A DNA stretch of 45,714 nucleotides from CAZIOH01 sp964540815 (GTDB lineage: Bacteria; Myxococcota_A; Polyangia; Fen-1088), in the NCBI GenBank assembly GCA_964540815.1, contig CAZIOH010000050.1, forward strand, positions 1 to 45,714, written 5' to 3'. Below are positions 17,342 through 25,555 of this stretch, in pieces. The notes below the pieces were generated by a model. That model was not told where the DNA came from, did not search any database, and saw only the letters and a list, made by a program, of their open reading frames with translations. Made by a program: the position numbers and the translations under genes. Numbering within the stretch: position 1 is the first letter of the stretch; every line of letters begins with the position of its first letter.

Positions 17342-17394
17342 CCGAGAGACGGTCGGGACCGCTCTCGGTGGCCTCGAGCCGCGTCGAGGCCACC
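17342..17394. terminator. Two tandem hairpins between convergent genes
   Basis: The first hairpin (17342-17368) pairs CCGAGAG-CGGT with ACCG-CTCTCGG. The second (17367-17394) has a perfect 11-bp stem, GGTGGCCTCGA against TCGAGGCCACC, with a 6-nt loop. They lie between the SDR stop (17333) and the lipoprotein stop on the other strand (17449), so a bidirectional termination or transcript-end role is likely, though no U-tract is present. Confidence 0.6.
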
Positions 17395-17448
17395 ACGCGA
17401 TCATGGGGCGGGTGGCCCCAGTTCCCTCTCGTCGAGCGGCATTCGGCG

Positions 17449-18762
17449 TCAGTCGACTCCGGCATCGGCGGTGGACATGCCCACGTCCGTGGACACGCCA
17501 GCGTCCGTCGACATCGGGGGCGGCGCCGGTGCATTGAAGAAGTGCAGGTCGTCGATGGTGACATCCACCGGGTAGGGGATCGCCTTTGATGTGAAGGCGA
17601 ACAGCAGCCGCGCGAGCTGAGAGGGATCGAGGTTGGCCATCGGCCGTCCTCCCGTGAACCGCGACCAGGGGAGCTGGAGTTTGGTCACCGTCGATGTGAC
17701 GGGGATGCTTGTCGATGGAGCCTGGCAGACCCCGCTGCAAAGCCCGAGCCCGGGAGTCGTATAGGAGCCGGCCTCATCGCCCGCGAAGGCAAGCTGAAGG
17801 GTCACTGCGCTTGGCGTGCCGGCCGAGCCCTTGATGGTGAATTCGATGCCGTCGTAGGCTGCCGCGTTGATGAGGCAGACGAACTGCAAGACAAAGGCAG
17901 TGGCCGATTGCCCCACCTCGCCGGTGATGTGCCAGTTGCTGGCGGTCAGATCTTCGTGCAACCCGAGCACCACGGGGGCCGTCGCCCCACCGGTTCCGCC
18001 GGACGTGCCAGCCGTCCCGCTCATTCCACCGGGGGCTCCGCTCATGCCCCCGGTCGCTGGCATGCCGGGGCGACCGGCCATCCCGCGCCGGCCTCCGGTC
18101 CCGGGGGGCCCGCCGCGACCGCCCATGCCGGCACCGCCCGAGCCTCGCACCGAGCCACCGGCGCCGCCCTCTCCGGACTGCCCACCGAGGCCGAGATCCC
18201 CTCCGGCTCCGCCCGTGGCCTGAGTGACTGGGAGATCCGGAAAGTGATAGCTCAACCCAGTGACCTGGTTGTAGGTATCGCCGAAGAAGATGCTGTTGCC
18301 CCCCACGCCGTCGTTCCCGGTCGTATACGTGAAGTCGGTGATGATGCCGGCATTGCTCGCCTTGTCCGCAGGGAAGACGTTTCCAGCGGCCTGGTTGATG
18401 TTGCACATCAAGAGAAAGCTCATGCCGCCGGCACCTCCCGTGCCTCCGCCCGTGTCGCCACCCGCGCTGGTGGTGCCCGCCATTCCGTTGTCACCGCCCG
18501 CCCCTCCGGTGCCCGTTCCGACGCCGCCGCTCCCGCTCGGCGACCCGCCGCTTCCGGCAGGGGTCCCCGAACCACCGCTCGCGGCGGTCGAGCCGCCGCT
18601 GCCTGCGCTGGTGCCTCCCGTGCCCGTCTTTGTCCCTGCGCCCCCGCTCCCCGTCACTCCGGTTCCGCTCGAGCTACATGCTGCAAGCCCTAGCGACAGA
18701 CACCATACGAGGGATGCGCTCCCGCTTGGCACCAGGGTTCGTCGGTTCAACTTCGATGACAT
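17449..18762 (-). CDS. Gly-rich surface lipoprotein with an interrupted beta-sandwich-like domain
   Basis: 437-residue predicted lipoprotein; function unknown. The signal peptide ends in GLAAC, Cys29 being the lipidation site, followed by a Gly/Ser/Thr linker to about residue 115. A segment with MCNINQAAGN...ITDFTYTTGNDGVGGNSIFFGDTYN looks like the start of the discoidin/CBM-like jelly-roll domain found in many Polyangia lipoproteins. About 100 residues of Gly/Met/Arg-rich sequence follow. The domain then appears to resume (LTASNWHITGEVGQSATAFVLQF, YDGIEFTIKG, KLQLPWSRF, LFAFTS, VTIDDLHFFN). The ATG at 18762 has an AAGGGAGA ribosome site. The Asp-rich end STDAGVSTDVGMSTADAG may bind metal, but this is speculative. 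Confidence 0.85.
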   Translation of the reverse strand: MSSKLNRRTLVPSGSASLVWCLSLGLAACSSSGTGVTGSGGAGTKTGTGGTSAGSGGSTAASGGSGTPAGSGGSPSGSGGVGTGTGGAGGDNGMAGTTSAGGDTGGGTGGAGGMSFLLMCNINQAAGNVFPADKASNAGIITDFTYTTGNDGVGGNSIFFGDTYNQVTGLSYHFPDLPVTQATGGAGGDLGLGGQSGEGGAGGSVRGSGGAGMGGRGGPPGTGGRRGMAGRPGMPATGGMSGAPGGMSGTAGTSGGTGGATAPVVLGLHEDLTASNWHITGEVGQSATAFVLQFVCLINAAAYDGIEFTIKGSAGTPSAVTLQLAFAGDEAGSYTTPGLGLCSGVCQAPSTSIPVTSTVTKLQLPWSRFTGGRPMANLDPSQLARLLFAFTSKAIPYPVDVTIDDLHFFNAPAPPPMSTDAGVSTDVGMSTADAGVD

Positions 18763-19667
18763 GCATTCTCCCTTGAAGAGTTCGAGTCCACCCGCCCTCC
18801 CTTCCCCCGCCTCGGGAACCCCCTTTCTATCACCGCACCCAGGGGCCCTCCGCAATTTCCTTTTTGCACATCGCCACGGTCAAGGGCGCGACGAGCCGCG
18901 GTTGTCCGGACGATCTGCCCCCACCTTGGTGCGAGGGTGATCGACGCGGTCGTCAAAGCATCCTCCGACGCAACGCTGACGCCCTCGACCGACCGCTGGA
19001 TCCGATGGCCTCGACCACCTGGGTGCAGGCGCTCAGCGGAGAAAAGCAGGTCGAGGCATCAGCCCCGAGGAGGGCGGGTGGGCGCTGGCGGCGGCGAGCA
19101 GGGACAAGGACACGGCCGAGGCCGAGCCCGAAGGCGAGGTGGCGCGAGCCCCATCGCCAGGACGAGCGGGAGGCGCTGCCAGGCGGGCGCGCGCCCGGGA
19201 ACGGGCGCGGCCGCTTCTGCCGGGTTGCTCGCGCCGCCGGCGGACCAGGGACAAACATTGCAGGCCAAGGGCGCGAACGCGCTCGTTGCTTCCGATGAGG
19301 GTGAGGGCGCGTCGTAGAGCACCCAGCACCCCGCTGCCGGCATACTCGAGGGCCAGGCACGTGATCCAGTTGCCCTCCGTCATCGCGTAGTCATTCAGTC
19401 GCTTCGGCAAGTCCATGGCACCCCTCTGTCGCTCTCCCACAGCACTCCGCGTGCCAACCCCTGGGCACGTCTTCCGCTCCGAGCCAGGCACGATCCCGGA
19501 CGCTCCGCGAGGGTGTGACCGAACGCCTGTTCGCAGCCTGTCCGCGGACGAACGTCCGTGATCTCGTTGCCTCGAATTCGGATCGGTACGCGAGGGCGGT
19601 CTCGTGCGGGCATACAACTCGGCAGGTCGTCGCACCGGGGGAGCGGCACTGAGGCCACCAGTTCGCT
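18763..19667. other. About 0.9 kb with no confidently recognised gene
   Basis: Between the lipoprotein start and the stop of the methyltransferase fusion, no family is recognisable in any frame. The lipoprotein promoter should lie within 18770-18960; a TTGACC is seen there on the minus strand near 18885. One weak candidate ORF (19033-19416) is listed separately. The part from 19417 to 19667 has short frames only and may be gene remnant. Confidence 0.5.
19033..19416 (-). CDS. Possible small hypothetical protein, unrecognised
   Basis: 127 residues starting MDLPKRLNDYAMTEGNWITC. The first 50 residues look protein-like (mixed hydrophobic, an LRRALTLIG helix), and an AGAGGGG ribosome site precedes the ATG by five bases. 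The rest is Arg/Ala/Ser-rich with no domain. It could be a small gene, a decayed gene whose frame is lost after residue 55, or chance. Confidence 0.3.
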   Translation of the reverse strand: MDLPKRLNDYAMTEGNWITCLALEYAGSGVLGALRRALTLIGSNERVRALGLQCLSLVRRRREQPGRSGRARSRARARLAAPPARPGDGARATSPSGSASAVSLSLLAAASAHPPSSGLMPRPAFLR

Positions 19668-21671
19668 TCAGCGGTGGGCCGCGAACCGAACCAGCGTGAC
19701 CCGCAGGCCGCCGTGGCTGAGCGTGCGGGTCGCCTCGATCGGGGTGCGGAAGGCCGAGGCAAGCCGCACGTCGGGGACAACCACGGTCGCGCGCCAGCCG
19801 CGCAGCCGGGTGCGGAGGAGCTGGCCGAGCTGGCCGTAGAGCCGAGGCAAGTCGGAGCGGCGGCCGAGGCGTCCGCCGTAGGGCGGATTGGCCACCAGCA
19901 CGCCCGCCGCCGCCACCACCGGCACCAGCGCCGACGACCCTGGCGCCTCCAGCGCGTCGAGCGATCGCTCGGTCACCTGGATGAGGCCACCCACACCCGC
20001 CCGCTCGGCGTTGAGCCGGGTCAGCGCAATGGCCGCCGCGTCGCGGTCCGAGGCCGCGATCGGGGCGTCGAGGGCCGTGCGCTCCCGGGCGCGCGCGGCC
20101 GCCCGCATGGCCTCCCACTGGTCGCGCGCCTGGTCACCGAATCCGGGCCAGGCCGCGAAGGCAAACCCCCGCGCGATACCGGGGAGGCGCTCGAGCGCCA
20201 CCGTCGCCGCCTCGATGGGCAAGGTGCCCGCGCCGCACATCGGGTCGAGCAGCGCCTCCCCTGGCCGCCACCCCGAGAAGGCCAGCAGTGCCGCCGCCAG
20301 CGTCTCGCGGATCGGAGCCTCGCCGCCGGCCGCGCGCCATCCGCGCTGGTGCAGGCGCGCCCCCGAGGTGTCCACGCTCATGGTCCACACGTCCTCGATC
20401 CCGCGGACGAAGATTCGCTGCAAGAGTGGCTCCGGCGGCTCCCGCGGCTCGCGGGATTCGCCCTTGGCCGGCGGAGGAGGGGCGTGGCCCAGCCGATCCC
20501 CGATTCCCGCCCGCAGCGTCTCCTCGATGGCCCCGGTGTGATAGAGCCGGCTGCGGCTGGCGCTGGCCGAGACCTCGATCGCCGCGCCGGGCGCGAGGAA
20601 CTGTTCCCAGGGGAGGCGCGCGAGCCCGTGGCGCAGCTTGCCGAACTCGCGCGCGCGGAGCTCCCCCAGCCGCAGCAGGATCCGGGTCGGAATTCTCAGC
20701 GCGAGGTTGGCGGCGAGCCCGGTGCGCAGCGGACCGCGCCACTCCACGCCGCCCGCGACGACCGCGATCGCCTCGGCGCCGAGCACGCCACCGAGCTCGG
20801 CCGCGACCAGATCCTCGGTGCCCGGCGCCGCGATCGCGAACCAGGATCGCGGTTCATCGAGGCCGAGCTGCACCTGCCGGGGCGCGCGACGACCGGCCAC
20901 CGTCCGGCCCGGCCCGACCTTGGCCGCCGCGCGAACGTGGGACCGAGCATCGTCGGTGGCGGCCTCCGCCGACGGGGCGGCGCGGTCGGGCGCCGGGGCG
21001 AGCGCCGAGGTGGCCGTTCCCACCGTGCCAGCGGGCGGCGCCGGCAGCGCGTCGCCGCGCCCGCGAAAGATCACGTGGGCCAGGAGCTCGACCGTGCCCT
21101 CGCCGCCGGCGACGGGCGAGTCCACCACCGCGCGCACCTCGAACCCGAGCCCGTCGGCCTTGGCGGAGAACTTCTCGACCGCCAGTCGCCGCAGCCGCTG
21201 GTCGCGCACGTCGCCACCCCTGACCAGGTGGTCCGCCAGCTCGAACTGCGGCTTGATGAGGACCACGCCCACCGCCCCCGGGCGCAGGCGGAACGCCAGC
21301 CCTCGCAGCATGTTCCGCGCCGCCACGAAGCTCACGTCGACCGTGAAGAAGTCGAACGGCCCTGCCGCCACCGCCGCCCCCAGCGACAGGCGCTTCCAGT
21401 CGGTCTTCTCGAGGTTGGTGACCCGTGGATCCTTGCGCAGCGATTCGTGCAGCTGGCCGTGGCCCGCATCCACGGCCAGCACCTGCGCGGCGCCAGCGCG
21501 CAGCATGACCTGCGTGAATCCGCCGGTCGATGCGCCGACGTCGACCGCGCGCGCGCCGCGGAGCCGCGGGGAAAGGCCGAAGCGCTCGAGCGCGGCCTCG
21601 AGCTTGAGCCCTCCGCGCCCGACCAGGGGCCCCACTTCGTCGTCGCTCGCTCGCGCTGCCAATCCGTCCAC
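19668..21671 (-). CDS. Fused rRNA methyltransferase: S4-less TlyA/FtsJ-like domain joined to THUMP-RlmL-like domain
   Basis: One 667-residue frame encodes two methyltransferases. Residues about 15-205 match the TlyA 2'-O-methyltransferase core: GRGGLKLEAAL, the SAM loop VDVGASTGGFTQVML, VDAGHGQLHESLRKDPRV, TVDVSFVAARNML, LIKPQFELADH and GEGTVELLAHV. The K-D-K-E tetrad is present (Lys23, Asp112, Lys140, Glu195). The N-terminal S4 RNA-binding domain of TlyA is absent, and the upstream sequence belongs to another gene. A Pro/Ala linker (about 208-265) leads to a THUMP-type RNA-binding region (WFAIAAPGTEDLVAAELG) and an RlmL-like guanine-N2 methyltransferase with LDPMCGAGTLPIEAA (475-489) and the catalytic NPPY (595-598). 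GTG 21671 is the likely start, though without a clear ribosome site. Both catalytic sites look intact, so a bifunctional rRNA enzyme is likely. Targets by family are 16S C1409/23S C1920 and 23S G2445, but the actual sites are unknown. Confidence 0.88.
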   Translation of the reverse strand: MDGLAARASDDEVGPLVGRGGLKLEAALERFGLSPRLRGARAVDVGASTGGFTQVMLRAGAAQVLAVDAGHGQLHESLRKDPRVTNLEKTDWKRLSLGAAVAAGPFDFFTVDVSFVAARNMLRGLAFRLRPGAVGVVLIKPQFELADHLVRGGDVRDQRLRRLAVEKFSAKADGLGFEVRAVVDSPVAGGEGTVELLAHVIFRGRGDALPAPPAGTVGTATSALAPAPDRAAPSAEAATDDARSHVRAAAKVGPGRTVAGRRAPRQVQLGLDEPRSWFAIAAPGTEDLVAAELGGVLGAEAIAVVAGGVEWRGPLRTGLAANLALRIPTRILLRLGELRAREFGKLRHGLARLPWEQFLAPGAAIEVSASASRSRLYHTGAIEETLRAGIGDRLGHAPPPPAKGESREPREPPEPLLQRIFVRGIEDVWTMSVDTSGARLHQRGWRAAGGEAPIRETLAAALLAFSGWRPGEALLDPMCGAGTLPIEAATVALERLPGIARGFAFAAWPGFGDQARDQWEAMRAAARARERTALDAPIAASDRDAAAIALTRLNAERAGVGGLIQVTERSLDALEAPGSSALVPVVAAAGVLVANPPYGGRLGRRSDLPRLYGQLGQLLRTRLRGWRATVVVPDVRLASAFRTPIEATRTLSHGGLRVTLVRFAAHR

Positions 21672-21754
21672 GTCGGCAGCACGTTTGTCACACGTGCGGC
21701 AGGGCCTCAAGGCGCGGGGGGCGCTTTTCCCTCCGCGGCAGCCCGCCCACGGGC

Positions 21755-22453
21755 TCAGGAAGGCAAGCGATCGCCGGCCCGCGGTAACCGGAACGGCCGG
21801 CACCGCCGGCACAGCGGCAGATCGGCGAGCGCCTCGACGGTGGCCACGACGCCGCCCAGATCCGTGCCGCACGCGCCGCACCCGGCGCACACCAGCGGCC
21901 GCGCCGCGTCTTCCGTCGGGGATTCCCAGGACGGGCAGGACGGGGAAGACGGAATCGACGGGATCGTGTCATCGCCCTTCGGGCTCTGGTCGGAGTCGCC
22001 GCTGGCCTCGACCACCCCGGTGGCGGTGTCGCCGGTCTCGGCGGTGTCGGGTGTGTCGAAAGAGCGGGGCGTCAGCTCGGCGCATGCCAGGGCCTCCCAG
22101 GTCACGATTCCCACCAGGAAGGTCCCCGTCACCACCGGCAGGCAGTCGATGTCGTTGGCGCCCATGATGTCGATGGCTTCCTGCAGGGTGGTATCCGGGG
22201 TGATGCAGACGACCGGCGAGGTCATGCAATCGCCGACGCGCCCGTTGCGATCGGCGTCGCACAGATCGTCCTTGCAAACGATCCCCGCCAGGGTCCCGTT
22301 GTCGAGGACGAGCATGTGATCGATGTCGTTCTCGAGGACCAGACGCCGCGCCGAGGAGACCGCCGTGTCCGGCGACAGCGTGAACAGCTCCGTGCCCATC
22401 ACCTCGGCGACCGGACACGCTCCAATTTCATAGCTCGGCGGCATGTGAACCAT
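21755..22453 (-). CDS. Paired CBS-domain protein with a C-terminal Cys4 (zinc-ribbon-like) motif
   Basis: 232 residues, cytoplasmic. Two CBS motifs form a Bateman module (residues about 10-125): VMGTELFTLSPDTAVSSARRLVLENDIDHMLVLDNGTLAGIVCKDDL, then CMTSPVVCITPDTTLQEAIDIM and DIDCLPVVTGTFLVGIVT (segments quoted in part). Such modules bind adenine nucleotides. A Thr/Ser/Pro/Asp-rich linker follows. Residues about 190-220 hold CAGCGACG...LCRRC, two CxxC pairs fit for zinc. The start is ATG 22453 or ATG 22444 (MPPSYEIG). An 8-bp inverted repeat overlaps the start codon and a 16-bp palindrome lies upstream. It is between the Ser/Thr kinase and the rRNA methyltransferase fusion on the same strand. 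No catalytic domain is seen, so a regulatory role is inferred. Confidence 0.85.
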   Translation of the reverse strand: MVHMPPSYEIGACPVAEVMGTELFTLSPDTAVSSARRLVLENDIDHMLVLDNGTLAGIVCKDDLCDADRNGRVGDCMTSPVVCITPDTTLQEAIDIMGANDIDCLPVVTGTFLVGIVTWEALACAELTPRSFDTPDTAETGDTATGVVEASGDSDQSPKGDDTIPSIPSSPSCPSWESPTEDAARPLVCAGCGACGTDLGGVVATVEALADLPLCRRCRPFRLPRAGDRLPS

Positions 22454-22468
22454 CGTGAATATGGTTCA
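22446..22468. promoter_or_regulatory. Inverted repeat TGAACCAT-N7-ATGGTTCA over the CBS gene start
   Basis: Perfect 8-bp arms (22446-22453, 22461-22468) are separated by seven bases. One arm contains the start codon at 22453. In RNA the hairpin would bury the start codon; in DNA it could be a dimeric repressor site. Confidence 0.55.
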
Positions 22469-22502
22469 TCGGCACGACCAGTGCAGGCCCAAAGCACAGA
22501 AT

Positions 22503-22518
22503 CAATTTCCGGAAATTG
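22503..22518. promoter_or_regulatory. Perfect 16-bp palindrome upstream of the CBS gene
   Basis: CAATTTCCGGAAATTG reads identically on both strands and sits about 50 bp upstream of the start codon, in the 97-bp gap after the kinase stop. It is followed by a partial repeat (TTTAATTG, 22519-22526). Being AT-rich in a very GC-rich genome and perfectly symmetric, it is a strong operator candidate. Confidence 0.6.
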
Positions 22519-22550
22519 TTTAATTGTGGCGCAGGCTTGCCGGGGCCCGC

Positions 22551-25373
22551 TCAACGGCCGAACATGCGCTGCCACCAGTTCCCTTTTGCGGGCCTCGGGG
22601 GGGCAGCGGGAGGGATGGCCGGCGCGACCGCGCCGGACTTGGTGGCCGCCGGCAGTCGCTTGAGGGTCACCGTCACCTCCGGCTCCGAGCCCGGCCCCAC
22701 CACGATGCGCTTCGTGACCGGACGAAAGCCGTCGTGGCTGAAGGTCAACGCGTACCGCGCGCCGATGCGCAGCCGGATCGAGACCGGCGTGGGCCCGAAC
22801 GAGTGGCGCGGCGAGGTCACCTCCGCTCCCGGCGGAGAGGTCTTGAACAGGATGGCCATGCGCGGCTGAGCCTCGGGAGCGCCGGACGTGGCGGCCTCGC
22901 TTTCCTCCGGCTCGCTGTCACCGGCCGCCGCCGCCGCCGGCGCCGACGACGGAGCACCGGCGGGTGGCGCGGCTTCCGCCGGCTCATGGGTCACCGCCGC
23001 CCCGGGAGCACCGGCGGCCGGCGGCGCCGGCGCAGCCGGTGCGACCGTACCCGTCGTCGGCGCGGGCGGCGTGGGCGGGCTCGGCTGCACGCCGGCCGTC
23101 GCGGACGCCGGGGCACTGCCGACGGCGACGCCGGGCGGAGCGGCCCCCGGTTCGTCCGGTTTCGCGCCCGGTGTCGCCTTGATCGCCGACGCGGAGGATG
23201 GCGCCACGAGCGGAGGACGCGCCGGAGGCGCAGGACCTGGCTCGGCAGTGGAAGTGGATGTGGCGGTGGCGGTGGCGGTCGGGGTGGTGGTCGCGGTCGG
23301 GGGCGGCGCTGACGGCTCGGCCGGAACCGGAGCGGCGACAGGTGCAGGAACGCTGCGCGCGGCCGTGGGCTCGGCGACCGGCCGAGGCGCGGGTGGCGTC
23401 GCCGGCCCCTCGGCCCGCATCCGGACCACACCCACACCCGCGAGGAACAGGGCCGCCACGGCCCCTGCGGCGACCAGCGCGAAGGTCCTCCGGCTCCCCG
23501 TTCGGTCCTCGGTCACCTTGGCCGTCACCTCGGCGGCCGAGGTCCCGTCCGTGCCGAGCGGGACCCCTTGCCGGCTCCCCGCTCCACCGGTCTCCGGCGC
23601 ATCGATTCTGACCTTGGCGGTCTGGCGGGCGCGGGACGTCGACATCCTTCCTGGCGGGCCTCCGACCTCGTGCGGCCCCGTCTCTCCGGCGCCGGCCTCC
23701 GCCGTGCCACGCCGTCCGCGCTCCGCGCTGCCGCCGCTTCGGCGTGAGGCTCCCGCCGCGACGCCGTTGGGCCCCGTGCCCGGGGCAGCCGGGAAGCTCC
23801 CGCGCGATCCGCCCGGCACGCCGGGTGGCGGCGGGGGCGGCGTGGGACCGCCCGCGGCGTCCATTCCACCCGGTCCACCCGCCGGAGCGTGTCCACCCTC
23901 CAGAGCTGCGCGCGCCGGGCCCCGCGCACCGTCCGCGCGGATCCCTGGTGGAGGCGGCATGGGGGGGCCGTGAGGGGGGTCGTGCAGCGGGGGGAGGGCG
24001 GTGCCCGCCGCCGCCCGTCGTCCCGTCTGGAGGGCCGCTGCCGGTGGCGGGGGAGGTCCGACCGCCGCGACGGTCCCAGGGGGAGGCGTCCTGGTCGGTG
24101 CTCGGGCAGGAAGCGTCGGGGCAGGCGGTCGCGCTGCGCGCCGGGCTCCGGTGGTGAGCGCCACCGCCAGCGGCGAGGGCGGGGAGGCGGGGGTGCGCTC
24201 CTGCTCGGCGGCCCGCGCTGGGCCGTCGGCGGTCCGGTCGGTCCTCTCCCGGTCCCGTCCCTGCGCCCTGCCCGACGGGTTCGCCGGAACGGGGAGCGGG
24301 GCGGCGATGGTCTCGGCACGCTCGGCGGCGCTGCTGTCCGCCCGGGCGCTCGACTCGACCGGCGTCGCGCCGCCTGCTGCGCTCCTCGACGAGCCGGTCC
24401 CTCCCGGCTGCGGCAGGGGCGCGCGGGTCAGGGGCAGCACCCCGTCCCGCGCCGACAGCTCGGAGAGCCAGCGCTTGAGCTCGGTCTGTCCGACCGCTCG
24501 AAAGGCGAGTCGCATCACGTGCTCCACGTCGTGCAGCATGTCCTCGGCGCGCTGGTAGCGGTCGGCAGGGTCCGGCGCCATCGCCCGCTCGAGGACCCGG
24601 TAGACCTCGGAGTGCAAGCCTGGCCGCGCCGTCTCGGGCGGGACACACGCGCCCTGCTTGACCAGGAGCAACACCTCGAGGTCGGTGGCCGCGTCGAACG
24701 GATAGCGCCGACACAGCATCACGTACAGCATCGTCCCCAGCGAGAACAGATCCGAGCGCGCGTCGAGCGCCTTGCCCGAGGCCTGCTCGGGGGACATGAA
24801 GGCGATCTTGCCCTTGATGAGGTTGCCGACGCTCTGCTCGCGGCGGTTGTGGGCCTTGGCGATCCCGAAGTCGGTGAGCTTGACCTCGCCTTGCTCGCTG
24901 ACGAGCACGTTGTGTGGGCTGATGTCCCGATGCACGATGCCGAGCGGCTCGCCCGTGGCGCCGGCCTTCGCGTGGGCGTAGGCGAGGGCCCGGCAGACCT
25001 CGGCCGTCACGTAGAGGGCCAGCTCGGGGGGCAACTCGGTGCCGAGGGCGCGGGTCCTCCGCAGGATCGCGTCGAGGCTCCAGCCATCGACCAGCTCCAG
25101 GGCCATCACGTACTGCCCCTGTCGTTCGCCGAAGTCGAGGACGCCGAAGTCCAGGACCTGGACGATGTTGCTGTGGTTGAGGCCCATGGCGATCAACGCC
25201 TCGTCGATCAGCATGTTGCGGAACTGGGGATCGGCGTAGAACGCCGGGAAGATCCGCTTGAGCACCACGGTCTTCTCGAATCCCTGCAGCCCGTGCTGGG
25301 TGGCGAGCAAGATCTCGGCCGTGCCGCCATCGGCGATCTTCCTCCCGACGGTGTAGCGCGCCTGGAGGTTCAT
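22551..25373 (-). CDS. Transmembrane Ser/Thr protein kinase with C-terminal PEGA domain
   Basis: 940 residues. The cytoplasmic Hanks-type kinase domain is at residues 7-275: glycine loop KIADGGTAEILLA (degenerate), Lys39 in VVLKRI, Glu58, catalytic HRDISPHN (Asp150), DFG (Asp168) and MSPEQA. All catalytic residues are intact. A long Pro/Ala/Gly linker (about 300-625) precedes one membrane helix (about 629-650, FALVAAGAVAALFLAGVGVV). A further Pro/Ala/Thr stretch follows, then a PEGA domain (about 838-905) beginning MAILFKTSPPGAEV, expected outside the membrane and possibly cell-wall-facing. A GGAG ribosome site lies six bases before the ATG, within a tandem GGAGCGCGCG repeat. It diverges from larB. 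Kinases of this type are numerous in myxobacteria; the ligand and targets are unknown. Confidence 0.94.
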   Translation of the reverse strand: MNLQARYTVGRKIADGGTAEILLATQHGLQGFEKTVVLKRIFPAFYADPQFRNMLIDEALIAMGLNHSNIVQVLDFGVLDFGERQGQYVMALELVDGWSLDAILRRTRALGTELPPELALYVTAEVCRALAYAHAKAGATGEPLGIVHRDISPHNVLVSEQGEVKLTDFGIAKAHNRREQSVGNLIKGKIAFMSPEQASGKALDARSDLFSLGTMLYVMLCRRYPFDAATDLEVLLLVKQGACVPPETARPGLHSEVYRVLERAMAPDPADRYQRAEDMLHDVEHVMRLAFRAVGQTELKRWLSELSARDGVLPLTRAPLPQPGGTGSSRSAAGGATPVESSARADSSAAERAETIAAPLPVPANPSGRAQGRDRERTDRTADGPARAAEQERTPASPPSPLAVALTTGARRAARPPAPTLPARAPTRTPPPGTVAAVGPPPPPAAALQTGRRAAAGTALPPLHDPPHGPPMPPPPGIRADGARGPARAALEGGHAPAGGPGGMDAAGGPTPPPPPPGVPGGSRGSFPAAPGTGPNGVAAGASRRSGGSAERGRRGTAEAGAGETGPHEVGGPPGRMSTSRARQTAKVRIDAPETGGAGSRQGVPLGTDGTSAAEVTAKVTEDRTGSRRTFALVAAGAVAALFLAGVGVVRMRAEGPATPPAPRPVAEPTAARSVPAPVAAPVPAEPSAPPPTATTTPTATATATSTSTAEPGPAPPARPPLVAPSSASAIKATPGAKPDEPGAAPPGVAVGSAPASATAGVQPSPPTPPAPTTGTVAPAAPAPPAAGAPGAAVTHEPAEAAPPAGAPSSAPAAAAAGDSEPEESEAATSGAPEAQPRMAILFKTSPPGAEVTSPRHSFGPTPVSIRLRIGARYALTFSHDGFRPVTKRIVVGPGSEPEVTVTLKRLPAATKSGAVAPAIPPAAPPRPAKGNWWQRMFGR

Positions 25374-25555
25374 CGCGCGCTCCGGCGCGCGCTCCGGATT
25401 GAGGCAAGGGCAACCATCATGGGTCCGCGACGTGTCTTTCTAACAGAAATGCGGGCGAGGGCGACCCCACGCGACGTTCCTCTGTATCCTTTTTTCGCGT
25501 CGATCGGAAGACGCCCATGGCAAGGCGAGGCAATTGGGTTAAGTTGCGTTGACCC
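25374..25555. promoter_or_regulatory. Divergent control region between the kinase and larB
   Basis: This 182-bp noncoding spacer contains a TTTCT-N3-AGAAA inverted repeat (about 25436-25448), a T6 tract (25490-25495) and, near larB, TTAAGT (25539-25544) that could serve as -10 with a leader of a few bases. No clear -35 is visible for either direction. The tandem GGAGCGCGCG copies at 25374-25395 provide the kinase ribosome site. Confidence 0.35.

Noticed and set aside
21672..21890. N-terminal extension of the TlyA-type fusion that might hold an S4 domain
   Set aside because: The in-frame residues are Arg-rich and out of frame with the CBS gene that occupies the DNA; no S4 motif is present.
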